Shown here: positions 12,171-25,700 of the stretch, piece after piece
Layout of the letters: every line of letters starts with the position of its first letter
Position numbering within the stretch: the stretch's first letter is position 1
Assembly: GCF_000003815.2 (NCBI RefSeq)
Contig: NC_049981.1
Coordinates: 3,550,666 to 3,614,665, forward strand
Length of the DNA: 64,000 nt
Source: Branchiostoma floridae
Lineage: Eukaryota > Chordata > Leptocardii > Amphioxiformes > Branchiostomatidae
Direction of reading: 5' to 3'
Notes under the pieces: model-generated
Seen by the model: only the letters and a program-made list of their open reading frames with translations
What the model was told of the DNA's origin: nothing
Database searches by the model: none
Program-made: the position numbers and the translations under genes

Positions 12171-13112
12171 CCCCGGATACAAGAGAGTTCTTCAGGCACA
12201 GGTAGTACTGAGGCACAGGCAAAGGTCGGCCTTTGTCAACACTGTTGTACTGGGTACATTACTCGTAGTTGTGATGAACCCAAGGGCACCAAAGCTTGTT
12301 AACATTTAGGTGTGTTACGTGTCCTCGTTCGTAGTTGGAATGAATCATTTGCGAAAAGGTTGGAGGTGGCGATCTCGAGAGCCTAATCTAAATGATTATG
12401 CACGGCACTGCGCACGCGATCCACTCAGTAGTACTAAGTGGACGCAAGACTTAAGTCTTTGCTGATTGGCTACCGAGACAATCCAACTAGCAGACCGCGA
12501 CACCTGCCAGCTTCGGGGTCAAGGACCCTTTTGTTTACCACAAATGGTGAAACGTAGGAACGCGTTGAGTGCCGAGAATACTGTAGTTATATTGTAAAGC
12601 GCTGGTTTCAAGTTAGGAATTTACGTGTTTGTAAGCATAAGTCCGTGAGATTTCTGAAACAACAGCTGTTCCGTGATAAACGGGATCTTCTAAAAACGTA
12701 CGGAGCTAACAGTGCAGCGAAAATACCATCGCTAGCGTTTCAACTTCGGATGGCAAACCGGACAAAAGTTATAAGTACTGTTGAACTCATTAACGTTAAA
12801 GTTTGTTTTTAGTTGCCTTTGACGGTTTGACCTGAAATACTGTTACGCTAAACTCCTGAAGAGAAGTTAAGTGACTGCTGCGATTATCCCGGAAATGCCC
12901 CTAAAAACTGATACAATAAGTCTTCGGAATAGCCGAAAGTGCAAAAGCTTCAGGGGTGTTTGGCCCCCCCCCCACCCCCTTTCCCCCCCCCCCCCCGGGC
13001 TCTGCCCTGGACCCTGCCGGGCCGGGGCCTTCGGCGTTCTTCGGCGGCCCCCTGCGTCAACGATGTAAAAAAAAAAACTTCTGGCGGGAACACTGCAGTA
13101 TATATGGAATCG
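12171..13112. other. No gene; homopolymer-rich segment at the right
   Basis: It contains poly-C tracts and G+C-rich sequence at 12960-13060 ending in poly-A (13067-13077). No domain is recognised. Confidence 0.4.
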
Positions 13113-13485
13113 TGAGGCCCCGCTTATGAATATTAACTAGCCTTCGCCCTCTTCGCGCACAGGTGTGGGATCTGTGCGGGGTCATGGAAGGTCACGTCAG
13201 GAGGCCAAAAGAAAACAAATTTCTCCTCAGGAAAGTGCCAAAATTAATCATTTTAAAGTAGTTTATGTCAAAAATTTTACTTGAATCATTTTACCAACTA
13301 TCTAATGCCTATCTACACCAAATTTCAGGCCATTCCATCGTAAGACCAGGGTTCAGGGGGCCAAAATATACCGTTTTGGTCAAAACATGACCTTTAAACC
13401 TCAATAAAATCATTTTAGAGGCAGATATGAAAAGAATTAGAAAAAGCATCAAGGTATTGGCCCATTCTACCCCTGTGCCGAATTT
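13113..13485 (+). repeat. About 370-bp interspersed repeat, copy 2
   Basis: Second copy of the repeat at 11797-12170, about 1.3 kb apart in the same orientation. LTRs were considered, but no primer-binding site or polyprotein is visible between the copies. Confidence 0.65.
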
Positions 13486-13615
13486 CAGGTCATTCGGTCC
13501 AGGAACGGCGGAGATGAATCACTTTTAAGATTTGACAGGAGAAGAAGAAACATTACGAATACAATATATTTCACCATAAATATAACAACCTGAAATATAA
13601 CAACAGATGACTTAC

Positions 13616-13738
13616 AAGTACAGCTGTGCCCGTCTGAGTCCAGTAAGAACATTTCTCCACAGGAACAGTGGTAGCTTCCAAAGGTGTTGGTACAGAACTG
13701 GCTGCAGCCGCCATTCTGGGTAGACCATTCGTCAAACT
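13616..13738 (-). CDS. EGF3 exon
   Basis: 123-nt exon, phase 1-1, acceptor TCTGCAG and donor GTAAGT. It encodes an EGF-like repeat with Gly-Gly-Cys, CTNT-like, GSYHCSCG and a terminal SCT. Unusually, the first EGF cysteine (DEC in EGF1 and EGF2) is Trp here (FDEW), so the first disulfide is lost. It is the last exon I can recognise in the gene. Confidence 0.8.
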
Positions 13739-16700
13739 CTGCAGAAAAGGTCGTAGATGAGTAGTGTAACGTTAAGCATACAAGAATCGACATTATGATT
13801 CCTTTGTATGAGGCTAAGACTTGGTCACTGACGACACAGGACGAGAGGGCACTAGATGGCATGCACACCAGGATGCTGAGCGCTGAATGTGTCATAAGAA
13901 GACTATAGCTCTCTATGGTAACATTCCTATAGTATAGAGTAACAACAACAATCAGGCAAGGGGACAAGCAGCTCTCTGGTAACTACTTGTGGCATCTTGA
14001 ACTAGTAGCTAGTGAGCTAGTCCAGTGGAACCAGTTCAGGGTAAAATAAATCAAGGCACACAGCGAGTTACACCACAGCGAGTTACACTATACTAATAGG
14101 CACCATCAAGAGATTCCGGGCTCGACAGACAGAGCAGCTAACACTGCGGGACTGAGATCATTGATGAAGGGCAGTGAGAAGCGGAGTAGGTAGATCCAAC
14201 TTGATTCCCGTTCTGACATCATCTGATGTCCTTGACTATTGCTACGAGGATTCCCTCAATTTAGATAAGAGATTTCATCCGTTTTCTTCCAGAAGAATCA
14301 GTAGCCCCATGTTTACCCACAGGTATACAAATAGGTACTCTGTTCAGACTTCCGACCAACCAGAGTTATTCATTGAACATACGGAAAATGGAAAAGTAAG
14401 GCAACAGATGACCTACCAGTACAGTTATGTCCGTCTATGTCCAGTGCGAACCCTTCTTCACATGAACAATTGTAGCTTCCTACAGTGTTGGTACAGTTCC
14501 AGCTGCAACCGCCGTTGAGAGTGAGGCACTCATCTATATCTACAGACAAAAGAACAGATGCACTGAATAATGTACAGAGTTTTTCTAATTCCCTTTCGCA
14601 CCAGACGAAAACCATTTAATACATATATGTACCTTATACATATCCTGGACAGACTGACATCGTGAGAAACAGTCTGTGTCTGAAGGATGCACAAACGTTT
14701 TCAAAAGTACATTTTCAACCAGCTGATACTTTAGAATTCGCTGTTATTTTACACCTTGACAGAAAACATCCGGTTCTATCCATGATCCATCTGCTGCACA
14801 TGTTCTCGTAATGACGTCACCGGAATTGACTTGATATCCCGGGTCGCACGGATAGGTACAGTTCTCCCCCTGCAGATAAGGACAGTCGCACACGGGCCCG
14901 GTAGTGTTGACTTGGGTGGGTGGGTCAACACACAATCCGGGAAATCCATCTGAAGGGAAACGGGAACAAACGAGTGAGAACAAAAATTCTAACAATACCG
15001 TAAAGAATTATTTCCTCACAGTAACAGATCGGAATAATATGTAGGCTTGTCCTGTATTAGTACTTCAATAACAATACAATTTTAGAGCAAGTTGGCGCTC
15101 CAAAAGATTAAATACAGCTTGTTCAATTCAGTGTTGGCAAAATGACATTACAATTGATGACATCTTGAACGTGAACTACGTTCAGATTTTTTGTAACATG
15201 CTGATATGAAATTAACAGTCTTGGTGACCAGTTAACATTTCGGTACAAGAAATACATGAAATCAATTAGATTACCTTGTGAGACATTACGGCATCATCAA
15301 AGAAGTTTAGGAGATTATTTACCCTGAGTATAGTTGAACATAAACACCCCAGGTGCAGCCCAAGTCCCGTAACCTATTTTACGCAGGTCAGTGGCAGGAT
15401 GAGGATCTGTCCAGCTCATGAAGGGTTCCACCTCTCCAGCCCTGCCCACACCAACACTTCCGCCTTTCGACCAACAGATCCAGAACCTTCGGAACTCTTC
15501 AGCCGATGTCAGATCTGAACATTTAGAAATATGATAAGAAAGAACAGTCAAGCAGATAAAGTGTTAATAGAAACAAACTAGCCACACGAACAAGTTTTCA
15601 CTCCGTTATGTGTTCTGTGCCGCGTATGTGTAAAGACATATATCATATACATTCGTTAGGCTTAAATGGTGTAAAATATATCTTGTCTGGCCCTTGGATG
15701 TTCCCCGATGTCATGACTCCAATAAAAACCGTTTTGGTCTTCATTGATGAACAAAGAAGCTGACGATCCGCCAAGCATAGTAAAACACATACCTGCTGAA
15801 TTATAACTTGCAACTATGTCTACAGTCTCTTCGTCCCTTGTTGTCCTCCCTATTTGGGACTGACCAGACGAGAGCTTAATGTGATATCCGCCCTGATTTT
15901 CCATTGTGTCCCACGGGTAGAGGTAGATAAGGCCACTTCCGCTGTTGTTGACCTTGACCTCGAAGATTAAAGGCAAGGAGACGGCCTTCGGAAGGTCACA
16001 GGTCATAGTTCCACTCTCTGCGTGCTTCGTTGTTGAATATAACGCTGGGTAGACATGCCGAACAACGGAATAGCTTTAGAAATTTAATTGAGGTAGTCTG
16101 TAAAGTTTTTACTTTAATGTTAACTTAAACTAAGTTGCAATAGATAAAGTAGGTGTTGGATACATTCAACTGTTTTACGAACATTGCTATTCCCTATTCC
16201 CGTACTAGTGAATACTCTCAGCTATAACTCTTGATCTATTTCTGCATTAGTTCATTGAATAACCAGCATTACATCGCATGGCCTGTTATGTTATATCGTA
16301 CATGTGCAAAGACGTGGAAAATTTTCAAAGGTGTGCGTGTAACTCTGTTTTTAACCGACTCGAAATATCAAAATACAATTATTATTTGTAAAAGGAAACG
16401 TATGTATCAGATATTGTTTTATGAAATTATATATTCCTGTTCTTATGTGATAGAATATTTATCTTCAAACGTTTCCAAATATTCCTCTTTAAGATGTTTG
16501 GAATGTTCAGGTGAATCTCATCCGTGTTGAAACCTACTTGTGTTGCAGCCCACAATCTCCACCCTCATCGCGATATCTCGATACCAGGACTGAGGTAGGA
16601 AGCGCACATAACGGGCATCAACTGGGTTGTCCAGTAAGTTCGTTACAGGAATGGTCATGTCAACATTGCCTAGGAATATCTGAAATTTGAATAAGAATAT

Positions 16701-19700
16701 TTTCTGCTCTTTTTCATAGACAAATGATACTTTGGACAGCTCATCACTTCTTATGATTTTAGAGTACCCATCCATAAATATCAATTCAACAAATCAAACA
16801 AATTCATGGAAAGCGCTCCACCATATGAATTATTCAGCTTTGTGTCACGTCGAGGTATGTAAGTAAGAAATACAAATACCATTTCGGAGCCATTGTTGGC
16901 GGCATATGTCGACCAACGTATCCCACATGTACTGTACTGGACTTTGTATGATTTCACCCATTGAGGATATGGATTAGTCAGTCGACCCTGAATGATGGTT
17001 CCCGTGACTCGCTTTAGTTCCCATAAATCCACCTGAAAGGTAATAGTTGCAGTTTGGTATCCAAGGAATAGGATTAAACTATTGTTTGAAGGCGCGTCGT
17101 TATTGCTGAAGTTACCCCACATTGACGGGCTTCGATTTCGCAGATTTAGTGCTATATTCGCAATGGTCCAATGGCATGAAATCCCAGGAAAAACATTTAC
17201 CACCATTTCTATTCACTACAGTTTGCACCACAGGGCAGTGTTGTTGCGAGGCGTAGTGCAGTTTAATTAGGCTCTGCTAATGAAGAAGAATGAAGAAAAC
17301 TGATTTTCAAGTTTCTGATGCAAGTTTCTGTGATTAAATAACCTTACGAAGGTACTGACAGCAAGTTGTTAAAAGAGAGATCTACAGACGTTTGTGCCTA
17401 CCTGTAGCCATTCCCCAATGGCATTGGTCTTGGCTACCCAGGCACCTCCACCAGTAATTCTGTTTAACCGCGCGCAGTAAGGCTCGAAACCAGAAGCGAA
17501 CACCGATGATGCAGTGATCCTGCCATCAGGTATGGCACCAGATTCCATCCCAAGCAGACGTGGGCAGGGTGGGATGGGAACTGCAGCTGAAGGATCAAAT
17601 ACACGAAACAATTGACATCTAGTGTATACAAAATTTTAATGTTCAATTGCATTTACTGCCATTGCACATTTTGTATGTTTAACCATAATCAGACGAGGCA
17701 GGGGAGAGGGGGGGGGGGGGGCTTTTGAGGAATGCACCTTTGATATCCCATAATGCCGGAACGGCCACCAGATCTGCTGTTTCCTAAAATTTAGATGGCA
17801 ACAATTTTTTTGGTGCTGCGATTTCAAACGAATGTTGACCGCGGCAATTTTTACGAAAGTCTCTACTTTCGGTTCTAATACTGTAATTTTAAGGTTTTCC
17901 TCCTGTACTACTGCTATTTTCTTACATAACCAAAACAAAATAGAAGACGTCATCGACCAGAATCTAAGATAGCATACCATATCTCAAGATCAAGTATAAT
18001 AAGGTTATTATCCTCCCTTACAATTCATAACTGCCTTCTATGTTCTCATAGGAGTAAACAAATGTTTTAGTGTATTTTCATTGTCTATTGCGATTAAACA
18101 TGTTTTTCATTCAAGTTTGCAGACCAAAGATGGCGGACTCCAGTTGGTATCTTAAATATGTATTACGTTTGATGTATAATTTTATGAAGTCATTTTGACG
18201 TCATTGATGTTGCTATCGACCTCAAAAGTTGTAGCAGCCATTTACATTCTGTTGTCTACACATGCTGTTGTGTTTTTCTAGAATACCTTAACATTGTTTT
18301 TAATTTATATTCATTTTCCTGGGTTCCAGCCTGTGTATTCAGTTGCTTTTGTTACATTCATTCATCTGAAATAACTCTGCTTCTGTATTTCAAGAGAAGC
18401 CGGCCTGGCAGAGGTAAATTGCTTCCCCGTTGCCGGCTCCTCTCAGAATGTTCCTTCTGGAAAGCTCAAAAACAAGTAAATAGAGGAATGGAGAAATAAA
18501 CGTAAAATAACCACATAACTGACGTCATGTCACTTCATGATGACTTCAACTTTCTCACAATACTTTTCTTTAATTCTATGCTATTCATTTAGATTTAGGT
18601 TATCATATAATAGTTATCTAGGAGCTACATGAGTTACAAACGCTGGCCTCAAAAGCCCCCATCCCCTGGTCCAAGGTTGACCAAAATTTCCGGCCTAAAT
18701 AAGGTTGAAATGTTAAAAAAGTTTAAGAGTATTTCATTTAGAAACCTACTTGTGTTGCAGCCTACAATCTCCACCCTCATTGCGATTTGACTATACCACG
18801 ACTGAACAGCAAAACGCACATAACGAGCATCAACTGGGTTCTTCAGGAGGTTCGTGACAGGGATATTTCTGTCTACGTTGCCTGGAAAGACCTGAAAGGT
18901 AACGGATTTTTTTATGAGACTACCCTAGATCCTTTCTATTGCATAATCCATTAAGCTCGAGTCCCTGTCTGTAAAAACCAGAGCATAGGGTGGCCAAACT
19001 AAAAAAAAAATCGATTTTCCTTAAATTTTGTGTGGTGGTAGGGCCTTGGTCCAAACATACAAAAATGGCAAAGTTTTATATCTGCGGTCACCGGTTGCCA
19101 TGGCAACGGCCATTTTTTAACTGGCGGATTTTCACCAAGGGAAGGCCTTAGTCGCGTCCAAAGTAGACCTTCTTTGGACTCCTGTAGCCCAACAAATTAA
19201 CAGATATTTTATTGATTCTCGAATATGTTATTACCCATATTCTAATAAAAAAATTATATATAGTGATGCTCAAAATGTTTTCGTAGTGAGGTGCAGCAGA
19301 TGTTGAAAAATGATGTGTTTTCGTGAATTTCCAAAATTGACAAAAATCCATTTTTTGACCATTTTTATTGACCATTAGCTTATTCACAGGCAAATTAATT
19401 TGCTTGATTTTTGGCACAGTTATAGTTTGAACCTTTGTATACATCATCTGTAAAAAAAGTTTGGGCCTCTTACGGAACGGACCGTGGTGACCCCGAGAGT
19501 AAACCAATATTTCCATTTCAAGAAAATCATAACCATAGTATTATTCCTGGAAAAAAGTCATAGCTTACCATAAGCTTTCATTTTATGTAGCAGAGAAACC
19601 TACCTATCACTTATAAAAGCAGGGTCGTTCGAGATTTTTTTTATAATTGCCTTTAAAATGATTTTATTGAGTTTTTTGTCATTTTAGACCAACAATGTAT

Positions 19701-22700
19701 ATTTTGGCCCCAGTACCCTGGTATTACAACCAAATGACCTGAAATTTGGTATAGGAATGCCCTGGACATGTACACACATGGGTTGATAACTGGTTTGCCA
19801 TATGATAGAATAAAATGCTTAATTCTTTGACTTTTTATGCCATTTTTGGCCCAAAAAGTACATTTTTTGCCCATGAAACCCTGGTTTTACAACTAAATGA
19901 CGTGGACACATGCGCACATAGATCTAATAATAATTTTGACATACTGTGAAACAAAAATGCTAAATTTTGTGATTTTTGGTGCTAAATTTTACAAAAAAAG
20001 TACATTTTTGGCACCTGTACCCTGCCTTTACAACTGGATGACCTAAAGTCGGCATAGCAATGCGCTGGACATATCTGCAGAGAAGTATGAGCGCAAGAAG
20101 GAAGGAAGGAAGGAAGAAGAGAAGGAAGGAAGACCTGATGCTACAGCCCCGCAGACTAACTATGCACAGCCTCATTACTCTAACGGGTACCTACTGGCTG
20201 TTCTACAAGGTGAGTACAAGGTGAATACAAGGTGAATATCTGCTGATAGATCCAATAACACGTTTGGCATACAATGCAACAAAATGCTTAATTTGTGATT
20301 TTTGACCATTTTTTTAACAAAAAAGTGCATTTTTGGCTTCTGTAACCTGGTTTTACAACCAAAAAAAATTTAGAAGACCTGAACTTTGGTATAGGAATGC
20401 TATGGACATATGTGCACATTTATTCAATAACACGTTTGTCATACAGTACAACAAAATGCTGAATTTTGTGATTTTTGCCATTTTTTAAAACCAAAAGTAC
20501 ATTTTTGGCCCCTGAACCCTGGTTTTCCAACTGAATAATCTGAAATTCGGTATGGGAGCGCCTTGGACATGGCTTGAATAACCCTTTTTGGCAATTTTTA
20601 AAACACGTCATCTGCTGCACCTCACTACAAAAACATTTTGAGTATAACTTTATATCACTTTTCTTACCAGAATATGGGTAATAACATACGGGAATCAATA
20701 GAATATCTCTTACTTTGTGGGGGTTACAGGAGTCCAAGGGAGTTCAGGAGGTCATTTACTTGTAAAGCCCAATAGGGCACAGGAGCCAAAAATGTACTTT
20801 GGGTAAAATAATGACCAAAAATTACAACATTAAGCGTTTTGTTGCACTGTATGCAAAAAAAAAGACTTTTTGGGTCAAAAAATGGCAAAAATCTCAAAAT
20901 CATGCATTTTTTGTACTGTATGTAATACGTGTTATTGAATCCATGTGCGCATATGTTCAGTGCATTGCTATATCGAATTTCAGTTGTAAAGCCAAGGTAC
21001 ACGAACAAAAAATGTACTTTTTTTGTAAATAAAATAACCCAAAAATCACAAAGTTTAGCGTTTTGTTGCATAGCATACCAATAGTGTTATTGAATCCATG
21101 TGCGCATGTGTCCAGGGCATTCCTATACCAAATTTCAGGTAATTTGGTTGTAAAACCAGGGTACAGGGGCCAAAAATGTACTTTTTGGGCCAAAAATGGC
21201 AACAAACTCACAAAATTAAGCATTTTGTTCTATTGTATGCCAAACCAGTTATCAACCCATGTATGTACATGTCTAGGGCATTCCTATACCAAATTTCAGG
21301 TCATTTGGTTGTAATACCAGGGTACTGGGGCCAAAATATACATTTTTGGTCTAAACATGACAAAAGAACTCAATAAAATCATTTTAAAGGCAATTATAAA
21401 AAGTCTCGAACGACCCTGCTTTTATAAGTGATAGGTAAGTTTCTCTGCTACATAAGATGAAACTGAGATACATTTTTGGTAAGCTATGACTGTTTTCCAG
21501 GAATATTACTACGGCTATGATTTTCTTGAAATGGAAATATTGGTTTACTCTCGGGGTCACCACGGTCCGTTCCGTAAGAGGCCCAATTTTTTTTTTACAT
21601 ATGATGTATACAAAGGTTCAAACTATAACTGTGCCAAAAATCAAGCAAATTAATTTGCATGTGAATGAGCTAATGGTCAATAAAAATGGATTTTTGTCAA
21701 TTTTGGAAATTCACGAAAACACATCATTTTTAAACATCTGCTGCACCTCACCACGAAAACATTTTGAGCATCACTATATATAATTTTTTTATTAGAATAT
21801 GGGTAATATTATATGCGAGAATCAATAAAATATCTGTTAATTTGTGGGGGCTACAGAAGTCCAAAGAAGGTCTATTTTGGACGCGACTAAGGCCTTCCCT
21901 TGGTGAAAATCCGCCATTTTGAAAAATGGCCGTTGCCATGGCAACCGGTGACCGCAGATTTAAAACTTTGCCATTTTTGTATGTTTGGACCAAGGCCCTA
22001 CCACCACACAAAATTTAAGGAAAATCGATTTTTTTTAGTTTGGCCAACTTTTTTTGATTTTGCTTGGTTTTTACAGACATCAGCTCTTAAACATCGTAGA
22101 TATTGCAGAACCACTCTTCTAGATTTAATGTCCAAAAAACATTATGCTTTACATCAATCTGCTAAATCTTGACAAAGAAAACGTATATCTAGATTTCTTA
22201 AATACCATGTCTGAGCCTTCGCTGGAAGTACATGTCAACCAACTGATACGGTCTTTACTGTACTGGAGTCTGTATGACGTCACCCAGTCGGAAGAACCAA
22301 CTTGCCGACCCTGAATGATGGTGCCCCAGACACGCTTCGTTTCCCCTAAATCCACCTGAAAGGCAAATAAAGGCAGAATACAAAAAGAAAAAGAGAAGAA
22401 GAAAAGCAAATCTTACTGTATCTCGAAGGCATTCCTACTATGTATGTTAAAATGAGGTCAATTTAATGGACGTCAATGTAGAAAACGAATGAAGTCATAA
22501 GCGAGAACATTGCATCATCGAACTTAGTTTTCGTGCCGACATTCAGGACCGTAAGGAAACCGAGGAGTAAAGTCCGCAACGTAAATAGTAAAACGGTTGT
22601 GCTTTAAGAACCTTAAATACATGTGATTTACCAACCTGATGAACGTATTTACAGGAAACTAAATTTACCTGTTGCGGGGTAATGTACAGAAGACGACTTA

Positions 22701-25700
22701 TTGATGTTTATCAAGACGTGTGCCTACTTGTAACCACTGTCCGGCTGTGTTGTACGCAGGGATCCAGCCCCACCCTGTGTTTAACCGTGCTAGATAAGGG
22801 GCGTAATTGTCCGAGGATGCATAGATCGAGGATGCAGTGATGCTGTCATCAGGTATGGCACCTGACTCCATCCCGAGTAGATGTGGACAGGCTGGGACAC
22901 TAGCGTCTGAGGGATCAAGTAGATGGATTTAGCGTGTCGTTTCCTATTTACAATACTAGTAAACATTTTTTGTATTGTGTCAATCGAAATTCAGTACTGT
23001 ATTAGTCAAGTCACATAACCATCCTGAAACATCGGTCACACAGAAGGTTATTTGTATGGAAACACATTTTGTCTTGTACATCTCCATTTCTAACGCCAGG
23101 CTATGCTTATTGTTAAGAAAAGAAAACAATTGTATAGGCTGTATTGCATGCATAAGTATGCCATATTCGGGAGTGCATTTGACTGTGATTTGTACCAAGC
23201 AACTTCTAAAATTCGTTTATTCAGAAAAACAATCAGCATCGCAGTCAGTATAAATAGAAACTGAATATCACTGATTTTACAACTTGTGAATACAGAAATA
23301 TATGTACAAACATTAAGAGCTGATGTCTGTAAAAACCAAGCAAAATCAAAAAAAGTTGGCCAAACTAAAAAAATCAATTTTCCTTAAATTTTGTGTGGTG
23401 GTAGGGCCTTGGTCCAAACCTACAAAAATGGCAAAGTTTTAGATCTGCGGTCACCGGTTGCCATGGCAACGGCCATTTTTCAAAATGGCGGATTTTCACC
23501 AAGGGAAGGCCTTAGTCGCATACAAAATAGACCTTCTTTGGACTCCTGTAGCCCCCACAAATTAACAGATATTTTATTGATTCTCACATATGTTATTACC
23601 CATACTTTAATAAGAAAAATGATATATAGTGATGCTCGAAATATTTTTGTAGTGAGGTGCAGCAGATGTTTAACACTTTATTAGTCGCAATAAAAAATGG
23701 GAAAACCCGGCGGCAATCATGCGGGATCGCCCGGTGACATTGTCCCATCTCCCGGCAACGCGGAATTGCTGTCCGTAAGTGCCAGCGGCGGTGTTGGGAC
23801 CATGCCTCCCCGAAAGATGACCGAGCAAGTTGTGGTGGGTCCCGGGAGCTAGTGAGTTCATGGGCCGGCGAGAGCTGTGAAACTCCGGCGGCGATTATGC
23901 GGGGTCGCCCACCCGATGCTAGCCTTGCAATGTCCGTCACGGGCTCTAGATCGGGCGGCGAGAGCCGTGCTAAGTATGCCTCCAATGTTGGTCGGGCCCG
24001 TTGCCGATCAAGACCGCGGAGACACGCCGGCGGGGGCAGTGGCCGGCACGCAGAGCAAGGTCGCTCGGTAATGCCCGGCAGGCGGACTCACCGGTAAGGA
24101 CTCCTCCAATCTTGATCGGGCCCGTTGCCGATCGAGAGCGCGGGGACTCGCCTGCGGGGGCAGTGGCCGGCACGCCGAGCAAGGCCGCTCGGTAATGCCC
24201 GGCAGGCGGGCTCGCTGGCAGAGACTCCTCCAATGTTGGTTGGTGCCGTTGATGACCGAGAGCTGTGGCGAAACGCATGCTTTAGCGGATGCCCAGGCCT
24301 CCAGGCGCCGAGGAGAAGCCCGTAAACTCTCCCGGTCGCGTAAGGCAGGTCCCCGGTCGCGTAAGACAGGTCCCAGTGACCGCTTTGGCGGGCCGGGTGT
24401 CGGTGCCAAAGGCCGGTTGGCGCCGATCGGGGTCGACCGGGTCGGGTCCGGACAGCCGGCGGTGATCAGGTCACCAGGCCCCGGCACCCACCCCGTGGAG
24501 CATTTTTCAAAAAAGTGCTTTACAGGGTGTCTGACCATGTCGTGGCTCGCTCAATCTACCTTGAGAGAGTGGTCGTTTTTTGACTAGCTCGGCTTTCCGC
24601 GGAGCCTGACGGGTTTCTGCCGGTGGCTGTCGAGTCCGGGATGGATCGGCAGTGACCGTGGGTGTGCGGGGAACATGCCCACGGAGAGAAAAGTCGGGAT
24701 GGTCCGGTGACTTTTCCCTCTCCGGCGGTGCCAACGGGCTCTGCACCGGCCGAGCTGTCAGCCGTGGGCGGGCGGTTTGTGTCTCCGGCTCCAGCCGACT
24801 TCGATCGCGGTGGTGGAGTTCCCGGGCCGTCAAGGCACGAGAGAACGATGCTGTCGTGTCAGGTAGGTCCATGTGACCGCACTGGCAGACGAAGTAACGG
24901 CACACGGGGCCGGAGTGGACCGTACCGACCCTGACCGTGTTGCAGGCATGGCGTAATACATTAAGTATTGGCCATGTATTAGCTATGGTACGGCGGTAGT
25001 AGGACCCTGACGGGTTTCTGCCGGTGGCTGTCGAGTCCGGGATGGATCGACAGTGACCGTGGGTGTGCGGGGAACACGCCCACGGAGAGAAAAGTCGGGA
25101 TGGTCCGGTGACTTTTCCCTCTCCGGCGGTGCCAACGGGCTCTGCACCGGCCGAGCTGTCAGCCGTGGGCGGGCGGTTTGTGTCTCCGGCTCCAGCCGAC
25201 TTCGATCGCGGTGGTGGAGTTCCCGGGCCGTCAAGGCACGAGAGAACGATGCTGCCGTGTCAGGTAGGTCCATGTGACCGCACTGGCGGACGAAGTAACG
25301 GCACACGGGGCCGGAGTGGACCGTACCGACCCTGACCGTGTTGCAGGCATGGCGTAATACATTAAGTATTGGCCACGTATTAGCTATGGTACGGCGGTAG
25401 TAGGACCCTGACGGGTTTCTGCCGGTGGCTGTCGAGTCCGGGATGGATCGGCAGTGACCGTGGGTGTGCGGGTAACACGCCCACGGAGAGAAAAGTCGGG
25501 ATGGTCCGGTGACTTTTCCCTCTCCGGCGGTGCCAACGGGCTCTGCACCGGCCGAGCTGTCAGCCGTGGGCGGGCGGTTTGTGTCTCCGGCCCCAGCCGA
25601 CTTCGATCGCGGTGGTGGAGTTCCCGGGCCGTCAAGGCACGAGAGAACGATGCTGCCGTGTCAGGTAGGTCCATGTGACCGCACTGGCGGACGAAGTAAC

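Noticed and set aside
11797-13485. LTR retrotransposon bounded by two about 370-bp repeats
   Set aside because: No primer-binding site, polypurine tract, TG...CA ends or polyprotein was seen between the repeats.
13485-13615. Continuation of EGF3 into a terminal exon (minus-strand frame runs on)
   Set aside because: A strong GTAAGT donor at the EGF3 edge matches the other EGF exons, so the continuation is intron read-through.
19148-21783. Mirrored open frames with [16 protein letters not shown] in both arms
   Set aside because: The same frame appears in both inverted arms of a foldback element with no domain. It is most likely chance in repeat DNA.
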